64,000 bases of DNA, from assembly GCA_027604685.1 (NCBI GenBank), contig JADHYX010000070.1:1-64000 (forward strand), read 5' to 3'. Under the pieces are notes generated by a model that was not told the origin of the DNA, ran no database searches, and worked only from the letters and a program-made list of their open reading frames with translations. Below, piece after piece: positions 1-11,391 of this stretch. A program made the translations under genes and the position numbers. The stretch is from Lobulomyces angularis. Lineage: Eukaryota; Chytridiomycota; Chytridiomycetes; Lobulomycetales; Lobulomycetaceae. Every line of letters starts with the position of its first letter. Position 1 is the first letter of the stretch.

Positions 1-239
1 ATTTTTTCCTTTGGGGTTCCTGTAATGTTCACAAGATAATCAGTGGCAATTTGTTGCTTTTGTTCAAAAGATTTAGGCGTTGGTTGAATAAGACTTGGAG
101 GAGGAGCATCGTTAATAACAAACTCTGAAGCAGGTTGTTGGTATTTTGGTAAGTTAAGTATCGCAGCTCCTGTATCAGCAGGGGCGGTAGAAACAGCAAG
201 TGTTAAAGCAAGAGAAGTTAAGATTGAACTTGTACGCAT
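1..239 (-). CDS. Secreted protein, N-terminus only (possible M36 fungalysin propeptide)
   Basis: Partial gene entering from the left edge; about 79 residues are visible. The ATG at 239 begins a typical signal peptide (Met, Arg, then a Ser/Thr/Leu/Ala-rich stretch ending near STAPA at about residue 21). A Pro/Gln-rich segment and a short charged helix (region QIATDYLVNITG, about residues 63-74) follow. Such a helix just after a loose secreted N-terminus resembles the start of the FTP propeptide of chytrid M36 metallopeptidases, but no catalytic motif is in view. Secretion is well supported; the peptidase call is a guess. Confidence 0.45.
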   Translation of the reverse strand, partial: MRTSSILTSLALTLAVSTAPADTGAAILNLPKYQQPASEFVINDAPPPSLIQPTPKSFEQKQQIATDYLVNITGTPKEK

Positions 240-414
240 TCTTTTTAATTATTGTTTTATTTACTCTAAAAATTTTTATATATCTATGTTTTATTTATGA
301 TTTTTTTTTATGTATTTTGCAGTTTGTTGAATACATTTATATACCATTTTTGTATAGAAAAATCTTTGGAAGAAGTAAAGCAAGGCGGAGCTAATTCTTA
401 ATCAACAAAGAAAT

Positions 415-684
415 CTATTGTGCAATAATCTGAGCAGATTGATTCTGTTTGAGCATCTTATTAGATTTTTCAATCTTGATGGCCACAATTCCACCACAAT
501 TCCACTGTATACAGATTCCACGCAACATGTGAGCTGCCTCCCCAGAACATTTGCCGTAGAAACTAGGAATGGGTGACGCCTGACGGATTTTTTGCTGTAT
601 TTCATTTTCAGGCAAAAATTCGCCACTTCTAAAAGAATTGCAGTTTGGCTTGTTTAAATTACAGTTATTGCAGTATGATTGCAC
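415..684 (-). other. Orphan open frame, Cys-rich, possible terminal exon
   Basis: An 89-codon open frame that begins at GTG rather than ATG. It is preceded by an AATAG acceptor-like site, so it could be the last exon of an unrecognised gene or a decayed gene. The translated segment has a normal-looking composition (NCNLNKPNCNSF, then SGEFLPENE, then GICIQWNCGGIVAIKIE) with six cysteines. I recognise no family and find no clear upstream exon with a start codon. Confidence 0.2.
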
Positions 685-1385
685 TATTATTGCCTACTAA
701 ATTACTAAGAATTTTTAATTTTATATTTCAGTTATTTCTGATAAATTACACTATGGATTCACTAATTACCTTAAGGAGTTAAAAAAAAGTTTATGTTGAA
801 TTTAAACTGAGAAGAGTGTCTATTTTAATTACATAAATGGCTGTAAATTTCAAGTAAAATTTTAAAATGTTTCATCGTACTAATATTTGTTAAGCTTCAA
901 GCAGATAAAACTAGAAACATTAAATATTCGAATTCAGTGGAGTTTAATTCAAGTCTCCTCACTTTTGGTTCAATATTCAAGATCAATAACTTTTAACATT
1001 TACAAACCGAGTTTTTTAATGATACCTGATTTAATTAATTTCTACAAACAATATTTTCTTAGTTAATTACAGTTTGCGCAGTTTAAATTGTAATAGTTGA
1101 TTTGAATTCTTCTAAAATTTATTGTTGGTTTTAGCATTAGTTAGTCTGCTGACCTTTTTAGCTCTAAGAAGTGAAATGGAATGGAATACCGCGGTCGCAA
1201 AGGCCTTGCACTTACTTATTTAATTGTAAATAAATTTAATTTTTTTTTTAGAGGATTTTTGTTTTAGATGTTTGTGCAGTTTCATTGTGTTATGGAATAT
1301 CAACTCTTTATAGTTGCTGTCCAGTATTCATCCTCTGTGCAAAGCATTCCAAATATCGCTTCCAATATTGCCCTGTATTACATAG

Positions 1386-1484
1386 GGTAAGGCAGTGGAT
1401 CTAGAGTCAATCAACACTTATCTAGGAGTTTTAGTAATCCCAGTCCAATACCGGTGCTAAAAGCATAAGTGTTTTCCCCTTACC
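1386..1484. other. Nested inverted repeats (candidate structured RNA element)
   Basis: Three nested perfect arms lie in register: GGTAAGG (1386-1392) with CCTTACC (1478-1484), ACACTTAT (1414-1421) with ATAAGTGT (1465-1472), and TTTTAG (1429-1434) with CTAAAA (1457-1462). As RNA this would be a segmented hairpin of about 99 nt with 21 paired bases and a 22-nt apical loop. It is not a tRNA: no T-arm sits next to the 3' acceptor strand. It could be a small RNA, a MITE remnant or chance. Confidence 0.3.
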
Positions 1485-1994
1485 AAAAAATAAGCTATTT
1501 TTAATTTTTTCTTTTTTCCTCTTTGTAAATTTTTTCTTTTTTCTCTATGATTTTTTTTTGTATTCATCTTCACATATTTTTATTTTGTAACTTTTGTGTA
1601 ACCAGATGAAAACAATACCAATCTAGCACTGCAGTTTAAGACTTTAATTTTATAAATTTGTTCCTTTTTCTTTACCTTTTCAGATTTGATTTTTCAATCA
1701 TAAATGCATTTAAATGCTACCTTTGATACACATTTGCATTTTCTTATATTACCATTAACATATTATCCACTAAATAAAAGCTGATTCGCTGGTAAGTGCA
1801 AAGGGAAGAATTTAGAGTCGACAAATTTAAATTAAACAAACTGTCAATGAATTCGACAGGAAATCTCATGTAAAAAATTTTTTATATGACTTCTACGTTG
1901 TTTTTATTTTTTTTTAAAAAAAAAAAATAAAAAAAATTTTTTTCACTTTTAACTTCTTCAATAATTCACTAATTTATTTTTCTTAGAATTTATT

Positions 1995-3675
1995 ATGCAT
2001 TTTAGAAAAAAAAATTATTTATTTCGATTTATATTGAAAAAATTGTATTCAACCATAAAAGAAATGGAACCTTCTACTTCAGTTAAAGAAAATTTGTTAA
2101 AAGTACGGTCTGGTAATTTAGTTCCTGATCATAGAACAATTGGAACTCAACTCAAGCTTTTCAAATTTAATGATCTTTCCCCTGGTACGAAGAAACTTTA
2201 TTTTTGAAAAATCCTCCTAAATTTTATTTTTGTTAGGAGCTCCCTTTTTTCTACCCCATGGAGTAAGAATTTTAAATAAATTAATGTCTGTTTTAAGGAA
2301 TGAATATAAAACATTAAACATAAACGAAGTTGTTTCACCTTTGGTGTTCAATAAAAAACTTTGGGAAAAATCAGGACATTGGGAAAATTATTCTGACGAC
2401 ATGTTCGCTGTTGGTGATATAGAAAATCCCGCGGTAAAACTATTGAAAGGAGAAAAAGTATTGGAGGAAAAAAAGGAAGCAAATGATTCCGAGCAATATG
2501 GTTTAAAACCTATGAACTGTCCTGGTCATTGGTAATACAATAAATCAAACGAATTTAAACCTTAAAACTTCTTCAAATGATAAAATTTTCTCCAAAAAGT
2601 TTAATATATTCATCTTCGTCACGTTCTTACAAAGATTTACCAATTACATATGCTGAATTTAGCCCACTACACAGGTTTATTGAAAATAAAGCAAATTTTT
2701 TACTCCAAATTACACTATAATGTAGAAATGAAGCTTCGGGAGCCTTGACAGGTTTGACCAGAGTAAAAAAGTTTCATCAAGACGATGCCCATATTTTTTG
2801 TACAAAAAACCAAATAAAAGATGAAATTCAATTAACTTTAAACCTTGTGAACTGGGTTTATAAAACGTTATTTAAATTCCCTTCATATTCATTATCACTT
2901 TCCACCAAACCTGAACAAGGTTACTTGGGATCATCTGTTGAATACGAGGAGGCCGAAGAAATACTAAAAACTGTACTAGAGAAAGAAAAGGAGGTGAATA
3001 ATACTGACTGGAGTATTAAGGTATTTTCTAACAAAATTTTCTGAAATTGATTTTTTTAAGGAGGGCGACGGTGCGTTTTATGGACCAAAAATTGACATTT
3101 CTGTAAAAGACGCTTTAAATAGAAGCCATCAACTTGCAACTATCCAGTTGGATTTTCAACTACCCTCAAGGTTTGAATTAACTTACCAAGCTGAAGATGG
3201 CTCGTTGAAGCGACCTGTTATGATACATAGGGCTATTTTGGGATCAATGGAACGGTAATGCTAAAACATATTCGATTTTTAATGTTTTATAAGAATGATT
3301 GCGATTTTGACTGAAAATTACAACGGAAAGTTCCCATTTTGGTTGAGTCCACGTCAAGCAATTGTTATTTCCACAAATAAAAATAATAATGATTATGCAC
3401 TAAAAGTTTCAGAATTCTTAAATGGAAAAGATCGTTCGAGGAGAAACAAGAAAACTTTTTTTGTCGACACTGATTTGAGCGATAAATTGTTAGGCAAAAA
3501 AGTACGAGAGGCAATAATTCTACATTATAATTTTGTCATCGTTGCCGGTGATAGAGAACGTGAGGGGAACTATTTATTCATCAAAAATAGAGATATTATT
3601 AATGATAAAGGACAAAAAATGGATTTAATCCAAGTCTTAGAGTTATTTGAGAGATATGATGAGCAATTCTTATAA
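1995..3675 (+). CDS. MST1: Threonyl-tRNA synthetase, mitochondrial type
   Basis: Charges tRNA-Thr. Six exons (1995-2184, 2237-2531, 2600-2674, 2726-3020, 3061-3254, 3294-3675) give 476 residues. The N-terminus is short, basic and ends with LYST, like a mitochondrial presequence. Class II core motifs follow: a motif 1 region with PFFLPHG, MNCPGHC, the [10 protein letters not shown] motif 2 neighbourhood, and motif 3 with a GSMER end. The C-terminal anticodon-binding domain starts near FPFWLSPRQ. The TGS and N2 editing domains of cytosolic and bacterial enzymes are absent. Architecture and length match yeast mitochondrial Mst1 (about 460 residues). Codon phase is kept at all five introns. A separate cytosolic enzyme should lie elsewhere in the genome. 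Confidence 0.93.
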
Positions 3676-3859
3676 ATATGTTGATACTAAATCTTTTTTT
3701 TGAAGAAATAAGTTGTCTTGATAAATTTATATTAATATACATCTTATCAACATTTACTAAAAATTACTTGATACACTAGAAAAAAAGAAAATTTAAATTC
3801 AGAAATATGGAAATTCACAAAAAAACGCAAATAAATTTAAGTTTTTAAGAGAAAAAAAT

Positions 3860-5699
3860 TTATTTCTCTACATCTCCAACTATAATACTACACGTTTCTT
3901 TATGATTTCCCCAACTTTTCACTTGGCAAGGCCTGCTACAGTACCACTCTAATTTACATCTAGAACATCTTTGAGTAGCAAGCTGACCGCACTTTGCACA
4001 CTTCGGATCCTCTAAAAAGGTTTCTAGGTCGTCAATGTTATATATATTTGCAAGACTTTTTTTGCAATTAACTTTATGTATATCTTTTGACAACAAACTT
4101 ACCCTTCTGTAAATTTTTCTTTTGCTGCAGCAGATTCGCATTCAAATATAGTTTTTTGATGATGTGAAATTTCTTTAAAGTCTGCTCCCTCCAAGATACT
4201 TAAGGTTAAATCTGGTATCTTAAAAAAAAAAACAATAACTGTTGTTAATTAAAGATACATATTATTTTCTAACCTGCTGAATAAGAACCTTGCTATCACC
4301 AAATTCTTGTACAGGAGGATCCATCATACTTAACTGTTCTAAGAATCTATATAAGCCTTCTAATATAGGTAGTTGATTTAACAAATCTTCACTCATGTAG
4401 GTACGCAACTATTAAATTGTGCCTGATTAATTACATTATCATAACTTTTGAAAAAATTATACCCTTAACACGATTTCATGATTCTTTGTATTATAGTTAT
4501 ATTTCTTTTGACATTCAGGTTCAATTAGCAAATTATAAAGAGAAAGCCAAACCTTTTGCAAAAAAAAAAAATTAAGAAAATAAAGATGAACATAAAATTT
4601 TAAAAATAATACTTGAGCTTCAACTTTTCCAATTAAAAATAACTCCTCTTTATCAACCATTTTCCAAACTCCATTGTCAAATTTTTCAAATACCTTTGCA
4701 TTTTTTTCAACTTTAGTCTTCAGCCAAGGTGCTTTTTCTATTAAAAATACAAGATGTGATATAAAATCATATTCATTTATGATTCTCGTTTGACATGTTA
4801 AACTCAGATTCAAAATGTTTTCTGTTAAATAGCGAAAGATGGAAAGTGAATTTATTGAAATAGAAAATTCTAATTCACTGCGGTTTTTTTTTAGATCCTA
4901 AATTGGGAAATTTTAAGAAGCTTAAAACACTGAAGAAGCTAATCTTACCATTTTGGATACTTCAGACTTTTGGAAGTCGAGTTTTTCAAACCTACTGACA
5001 ACATCTTCATCCCAAGCATTCAAGATCCTTAACTTCTTATTACAATAATCAATTAAGTCTAGAATATTTTCCCCTAGAGAATTTAATCCCTTTGGATGAT
5101 AAAGTAGCAACTCTAGCAAGTTTATTGCTGTTGCTTCGTGGTACAACTTGAAAAAAATGCAACTTATTAATTCTTTAAAAATTATTAAAAATTTACCAAA
5201 AAATATAATTTAAATTCATTTTTTTCCTTAAAAGTTGTGTCACTTGAAAAATTTGGATAGATTTTATTCTTCCAAACTTCAATTGAAAGTAAGTGGTGGA
5301 GCACGTTAACAATTTTATTTTGATTTAGTAACTCTTCGTAAGCTATTTCCTTCGATTCTGTTTGTACTTGAAGATGTGCCTTTAATAAATTAACACTGAA
5401 AGCCAAAAAAAAAAAAAAATATATTGTACCTGAATGTTCAGTTTACTTAATATTTGGTGTTGATCCATCCAAAATTGACCACCAATATCCCTCAATTTTA
5501 CATTACTTACTTCGTTAACCAGTTTTCTTATTCCTTGCTGTGATAATAAACTAAATGAAGAGTTGGTTAGAATGGTTTTAAATTTATTTTTACATTATAA
5601 AAAACGATTCAAAAGAAATTCAAAAAATGGTTGTATTAAAAGATTCTATATAAAATATTCTTACTTAGCAGTTGTTTCAATATGATCAGTAATTTTCAT
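3860..5699 (-). CDS. ZMYND10: ZMYND10 (BLU), MYND-finger dynein-arm assembly factor
   Basis: Cytoplasmic co-chaperone needed to pre-assemble axonemal dynein arms, so expected only in organisms with motile cilia. Nine exons (5699-5665, 5550-5430, 5379-5197, 5146-4949, 4897-4613, 4552-4463, 4408-4274, 4218-4103, 4055-3860) give 452 residues; the human protein has about 440. Family signatures include IEVWKNKIYP, LSIFRYLTENI, a HLVFLIEKAPW block and VWLSLYNLL. The C-terminal MYND zinc finger starts with CAKCG and runs through CSRCKLEWYCS to the final Cys pair. Exon 9 is placed with a 47-nt intron because nearer acceptors break the frame. It lies head-to-head with the kinesin gene. Confidence 0.93.
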
Positions 5700-6274
5700 T
5701 GTTTTTCTTTTTGGAAGATTTTTTTAATCTCCGAAAATTTGCAGGATTACTAAATTAAACAATACATCAAAAATAACTCTGAATCTCTGAAAAAAATCAA
5801 TTAATTGTTTAAATTAAGAATTAGTAATGAATCATGGGCTTATAAAAGTTACTTTGTTTCAAGCATCAAATATCAGTTCGATAACTGTATATTTAAAAAA
5901 TTAGTTAAGGGAAATTACAATGAAAAAGTTTAACGGTTACTTAGTAAGAAATATCTGTTAGACTCTCAATATCATCAAATCTTAGCCTTATTGTATATGG
6001 CAACTTTTTTTATCTTAAATAATACTTTAAATAGACGATGAATAAAATGTGCAATTTTTAAGTAAGAACAAAAATTGCTGTAAGAATTTTAAAATAAACT
6101 AGCTAGGGAGAGGATTGTTTAATATTTATTGAAATAATGCTTAATTCAATATTATGTCCTTTGCAGAAAAAACTCCATTTTATAGTAGCCAATCATTGAA
6201 AATAAAAAAAAAAATCTTAAAAGAAATACTATCGGCAAAAAAAAAAATTAAAACAATTTTAGTATTAAAGTGAT
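5700..6274. promoter_or_regulatory. Bidirectional promoter region, ZMYND10 / kinesin
   Basis: 575 bases separate the two divergent start codons, so both promoters must lie here. A GGCAAC sequence at 5999-6004 equals one half of the RFX X-box that drives ciliary genes in animals, but the other half is not convincing. No TATA box was recognised with confidence. Use as a regulatory interval, not as proof of an RFX site. Confidence 0.35.
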
Positions 6275-9263
6275 ATGGATGAAGAAAAAGATAAAGAGAA
6301 TAGGCTTTTGGTAATTTATTCCATAAACATATATTTCTTTTTGTTGAAATCGCTTCTTTAAATCATAAGGTTGCAGTAAGATTACGACCCATTTCGAAAA
6401 AAGAAATGGTGAATATCAAATAAATAAAACTTTATTAATTTACAATCTAAATGAATAACAAAGGAAAAAGAAAATGTACATATTTGTGCAAGAGTTATTG
6501 ATGAACATACCATACTAATGACAGATCCAATTGATGAATATGGGGATGATGTTTTAAGAAGAGACAGGTTAAATATTAGCAACATGTCATAATGCTAATA
6601 CTCTTTATAAAAAAAATATATTTCTTTGATTTTTATTTTAAAAGGCAAAAGGAAAGAGTTTATAATTATGATTACGTATTTTCAGAAGAGGTAGATCAAG
6701 AAGAATTATTTCACAAAACCACAAAAAACTTAATCAGTTCAGTAATCCAGGGATTTAATGCTACTGCCTTTGCTTACGGTAATATATTACTTTTAGCAGT
6801 TTTTTGTAAGTACTTGTTTACAAAGGCGCAACAGGAGCAGGAAAAACTTATACAATGTTGGGAACAGAGTCAAATCCAGGAATAATGGCCTTAACTCTGC
6901 GGCACTTGTTTGAAAAAGTTGAAGTTGAAAATGCAGATGGAAATATGGAAGTTAATTTATCGTATATGGAGATTTACAATGAGCAAATAAGAGATTTATT
7001 ATCAGGAAAACCCGAATATTTAGATTTGCGGGAGGATCCACACAGAGGGGTTATTATTCCAGGCATTACAACTTTTTCTGCTGAATCAGCCGAAGATGTA
7101 TTAAGCTTTTTACATAAAGGAAACAAATTCAGGACTTGTGAATCCACTGGTGCTAACGAAGTTTCATCAAGATCCCATGCCATACTTCAAGTATTTTAAA
7201 AAATAAGATTTTACTTTTTCGTTTATACTGTTTCATGTTAAAATAGGTTGTTGTTTCTCACAAATCGGTAAATTTAAAAGGCCATCGAACAGAAAGGTTT
7301 GGAAAATTGTCAATGATTGATTTGGCTGGGTCTGGTAAATTTTAACTCTATATAAAAAATAAAATATACATATATTTAAGTTCTTTTTCTTTATAATTAT
7401 AGAAAGAGCTGCAGAAACAAATGTGCGTATATTTTATCCATTTTCTATTAAAATTAATAACTTTCCTTTTTATATTATCTAATTTCTAGAACAGAGGAAT
7501 ACGAATGATTGAAGGTGCAAGCATAAATAGATCTCTCTTAGCTTTGGCAAACTGTATTAATGCTCTGGGAGCTGACGGAAAAAGAGGGAAGTATGTAAAT
7601 TACAGAGATTCGAAACTGACTAGATTATTAAAAGTACTTTAAATATATAAATTTAAAATTTTATATGTTAATTTCCAAATTTTTTAACCTTTTACTAGGA
7701 TTCTTTAGGCGGAAATTGTCGAACGGTTATGATAGCAAATATAAGTCCAGCATCTGTTCACTTTGATGAAACTCACAACACATTGAAATATGCTAGTAGA
7801 GCAAGATTAATAAAGACAAAATTAAACCAACAAATCACATATAAATATGCACCTCAGCTACAACAAGCACAAAGTGAATATGGAGATCCAAAAGGATATA
7901 AAACAAAAAGCAGACCTATGACAACATCAACCGCAACCTCCACTGCGCGAAGACAACCTAGAGCTTTAGCAAATATATCAGATGATGTTAACGTTAGCTT
8001 AGATGGTATAAATAGATCTCGAAATACTGCTGAGCTAGAGGAGTTTGTATCAAGCTTGGATATACTTTTTAAGGAGCATTTAGATATTCAATTTAAGTTA
8101 GTTGAATGTGAATTAGAATTAAACAGAAACTCATTACTTTTAAAAAAATATCAAACTGATTTATTTAAACTGGAAAAAATTTCATCAAATGAATCACAAT
8201 ACAAAAATAACAAAAGTTTTGAAATTAATTGGGAAAAAATAGGAGTAAAAGTAAAATTTTCAATTGACCAAATAAAAAAAATTATGAAAAGTTTAAACTC
8301 GGTAAAAAGTAAATATTGGGCACAATTTAGCACTACTGGAGATAAAATTAATTCATTACATCAAGTAAAATATAATAAAGTTTTTTTTTTATCAAATTTT
8401 GTTAAATTCGGCTCTATAGAATATACCAAAATCATTTGAAAAAAGAGCAAAGCAGTTTTTACAACTATATATTAAAGCGCATTACATGAAAATTGAAAGT
8501 AAGTTTATCTGACCCAGTTTTGAGTATTTATTAAAATTTTATCTTTGTAGATATTGCGACGAAAGCAAATCATAACCAATCAGATATAACACTGAATGAC
8601 AAAGACTCTTTAATTCAGACCTTACTAAAGCAGATACAATGTTCAGAACAGATTAAAAAGTGTCAACATAAATTGTTGAATGACAACAATATAAAAATAC
8701 CACTAAACTTAAGAACTCTTTATTTTGAATATGACAGTATTGGCTTTGACGAAGGTCATTTAAAAATAAATTCTGAAAGTTCCGATAATGTAACCGTCAG
8801 CAACGATATGATAAATAGTGAAGAAACGTTAAGTGCTAGTAAAGAGAGCATTGTTGATGCAGGTAAAACTTAAAATAATAATTTATTGTAATATTGCAGC
8901 ACCGAAAGATCAAAATGATGAGAGTTATGAAAGAAGATCTGTGCCAAAAAGATTCAGCAAGTCCAGTTATGATTTGCCTCAAATCATTGGAAGTAAAAAA
9001 AAAGGATTTAATGAAAGCGGAAGTCGAAAGGAAAAAGGCAAAGAAATTAACTTGCCTGAACTGAATCGAAAAGTTTACAATAGGACAGTTAACTGGAACA
9101 GCAGACAGAAAGATTCGTAAGCTATATTAAATTTCGATAAACCTTAATTTTGATTGCTAGTGAGCTTGAAAATTCCAGAGAGCAAACCATTGATGATGCC
9201 GACGATGATTATTATTTTAAAGAAAAAAACAAAAAGTGTAAAAGAAATAGAAATTATCGCTAA
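6275..9263 (+). CDS. KIF19: Kinesin-8 family motor, KIF19-like
   Basis: Plus-end-directed, microtubule-depolymerising type of motor; the KIF19 branch limits cilium length. Thirteen exons give 768 residues: 6275-6310, 6370-6408, 6464-6567, 6645-6778, 6826-7190, 7247-7334, 7403-7422, 7490-7633, 7699-8364, 8420-8498, 8551-8862, 8900-9116, 9161-9263. The motor domain is N-terminal (VAVRLRPIS). It has a P-loop [11 protein letters not shown], switch [10 protein letters not shown], switch II IDLAGSERA, the [15 protein letters not shown] helix and the [15 protein letters not shown] loop. The MTDP...DDVLRRDR stretch before the first strand pair is typical of KIF19 rather than KIF18/Kip3. The tail (about residues 330-768) has short helices, then a basic, low-complexity end. 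Exon 7 is only 20 nt. Confidence 0.88.
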
Positions 9264-9747
9264 CTAAGAATAAATTTTAAATATAATCTGAAGCTAACAT
9301 ATGCATATACGAATCCCCAAATTTTTTACTGGCATTTTCAGATATTCTGAGATTTGTTATACCTATCAACAGAAATCAATTTTTTACCATAATATGAAAA
9401 ATAAAACTTTCTTCTGAAATTGAATAATTGCAGTAATTACTACTATCTTATGGTTTCATTATTAAGGATAAAAAATTCTAAAAATTCACAAAAATGCGCT
9501 ACTTTTAATTAAACAATATTCTAATTATTAAATATATTCAACTTTTTGGTTTAATTTTACACTACGTTTTTTTTTTATAACTTACCTCATTTAAAAATTA
9601 ACTTCATCACAAGTTTAGAAGTTGACCTGGTCACATTTAAAACTAATTTAAAGTTGTAATTGTTCTATAATTAAATCGGGTGAATGTTTTTTGAAAAATT
9701 CGACACTAAAAAAAAAATTGTGACTTACATATTTTCAAAAATATTCA
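9264..9747. other. Intergenic, AT-rich
   Basis: About 480 bases between the kinesin stop codon and the start of the next plus-strand gene. Mostly A/T runs; no open frame or repeat worth naming. It should contain the kinesin 3' end and the promoter of the membrane-protein gene. Confidence 0.4.
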
Positions 9748-11048
9748 ATGCAGCTATTCCTCATTATTTTAATACTTTTTTATCAAATCTCATCAGAGAT
9801 CTCTCCCAATCTGGTTACTAATGGAGATGCCGAATATGGTAAAAAAATTGAATTAAAATTTTTAAGTGTTGAAACTCACTCGTTTTTGTTTTAAAAAGGT
9901 ACACACGCCTGGAGTTGGAATAAGTTAACAGGAAATCGTAATTTATTTATTTTTTATTTTGTTAAATTTGATTTTTGCATTTATATTTAAATTTTCTTTT
10001 TTCAATTTTGGTGTTTTTAGTTCAAACAACCTCTTATGCCAATATTAATATCACCAGAGGGAAAAATTTTAATTCAAAGACTAGGTTGTCTTTGGGAACA
10101 AGGTAGGATTTACATGGCAATTAATTTTTTTTTTTAAAAATACAAAGCTGTTTTCAAGCAAAATACATTGCAATGAACTCTTCACGTAATGCTATATTAG
10201 TTGCTAAACAATTGAGACTTATTCCAGTCTATCTAAAAAATTCAACTTTACATGATTTGACTAATTTTAAGCTTACAACTGATTTTATAAGATATTTTGG
10301 TTCAAAAGATTTTGTGAGGATAAATTTAAGTTTTTTAAATTCTCAAAACAAAAGATTACTTTTTAACAAATTTAATGTTGAAACCTTAAAATCTGAGTAT
10401 GGGTATGTTGATGTGTTGGGAGGAGAAGTTTATCCTTTCTTAGGTAAGAGGTTCTGCAAGAGGTTCTGTAAAGGTTAATTTATTGTGATAGGAAATAATA
10501 GTGCAGAAGCATTTTTCTTTTCACATGTATCCAATGGTACAGTACCAGTGAATGCCGTGTCATTCCTGTTGGAAATGGAGTTCCACATTTTTGGTATTAT
10601 TTTTTTTATTAGTTAGTAACATCCTTTAATTTTCTCAGAGACTAGAGATATTCCAGTTTCCAAAGCATTCGTAGACAATATTGAAATAGATTTTTATTAT
10701 ACGAGAGATAGACCGCGACTTGCTATTGAAAGTCCCAAGACTGAGGGAAATACTATTTCAGTGTTGGGATATGTTGGTATTGCAGTTGGGGGATTGGGAG
10801 TATTTTTACTCTTTATCATTGTTCCCATCTTTATGTGCTTTAGAACGCAATCTAACCCAATCGCCAAAAGATTCACACTGAAAAGGAGAAACAGTAAAGT
10901 TTCCCTGTTAATGGAAAGAACAATTAACAGATTAAATTCATTAACTAAAAGTAGACGACATAGTTTTCCTCCTCGTACATATCACCCTAAAAACATGGCC
11001 AAATCAAGTATGGTGCCTATTAAAGAAGAACGAGTTTTGGATTTTTGA
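9748..11048 (+). CDS. Type I membrane protein with lectin-like ectodomain
   Basis: Six exons (9748-9838, 9899-9937, 10021-10102, 10148-10443, 10492-10593, 10639-11048) give 339 residues. A hydrophobic signal peptide (MQLFLIILILFYQISS) is followed by NLVTNGDAEYG and a Trp-rich segment. That is the usual opening of galactose-binding-like beta-sandwich ectodomains (an NLVxNGDxE start). A single strong transmembrane helix lies near residues 243-265 (the GYVGIAVGGLGVFLLF region). A basic, Ser/Arg-rich cytosolic tail of about 70 residues follows. No enzyme motif is visible. Likely a cell-surface receptor or adhesin; the fold assignment is inference. Confidence 0.7.
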
Positions 11049-11391
11049 AATGCTTGAAAATGTGTTAACTATCTGAGTTCTTCATATTCATTTATACCTA
11101 ATTTAATAACCATAATATCAACTTTAATTATATAATCTAATGTTTCTAATAAATTTTTAAAAAACACAGCAAAATTTTAAAATTTTAGTTTATTTACACA
11201 CTAAATAATTAACAATATTTAAGGATATGATTTATTGTAATGTAATAATTTTTAGTTTATCATATTTAATTTAATTAAATAAGTGTATAAAAAAAAAAAA
11301 AGTATATGTATTTAATAGAAATATACATGGCAAAAACCAGTTTTGCACATAAAGTTCCATTTTTTAAGGCATTGACATTCAACGTACAATT
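11049..11391. other. Convergent 3' intergenic interval
   Basis: About 340 bases between the stop codons of two convergent genes. Very AT-rich, with an A-run near 11289-11300; presumably holds the two polyadenylation regions. No gene seen. Confidence 0.4.

Larger units (their letters stand above)
240..1994. other. Long gene-poor interval
   Basis: About 1.75 kb lacking a convincing gene. It holds an 89-codon open frame on the minus strand (415-684) with no ATG at its start, a structured inverted-repeat element (1386-1484) and long A/T runs. Two short, less AT-rich patches (about 1140-1210 and 1320-1490) stand out from the surroundings. The right end is the promoter side of the threonyl-tRNA synthetase gene. 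Confidence 0.5.

Noticed and set aside
1380..1490. tRNA or 5S-like gene suggested by GGTAAGG...CCTTACC arms
   Set aside because: No T-arm next to the 3' strand, no anticodon arm of correct size and no reliable 5S match; kept only as an inverted-repeat element.
5995..6004. Full RFX X-box
   Set aside because: Only the GGCAAC half is clear; the upstream half departs from the consensus at several positions.
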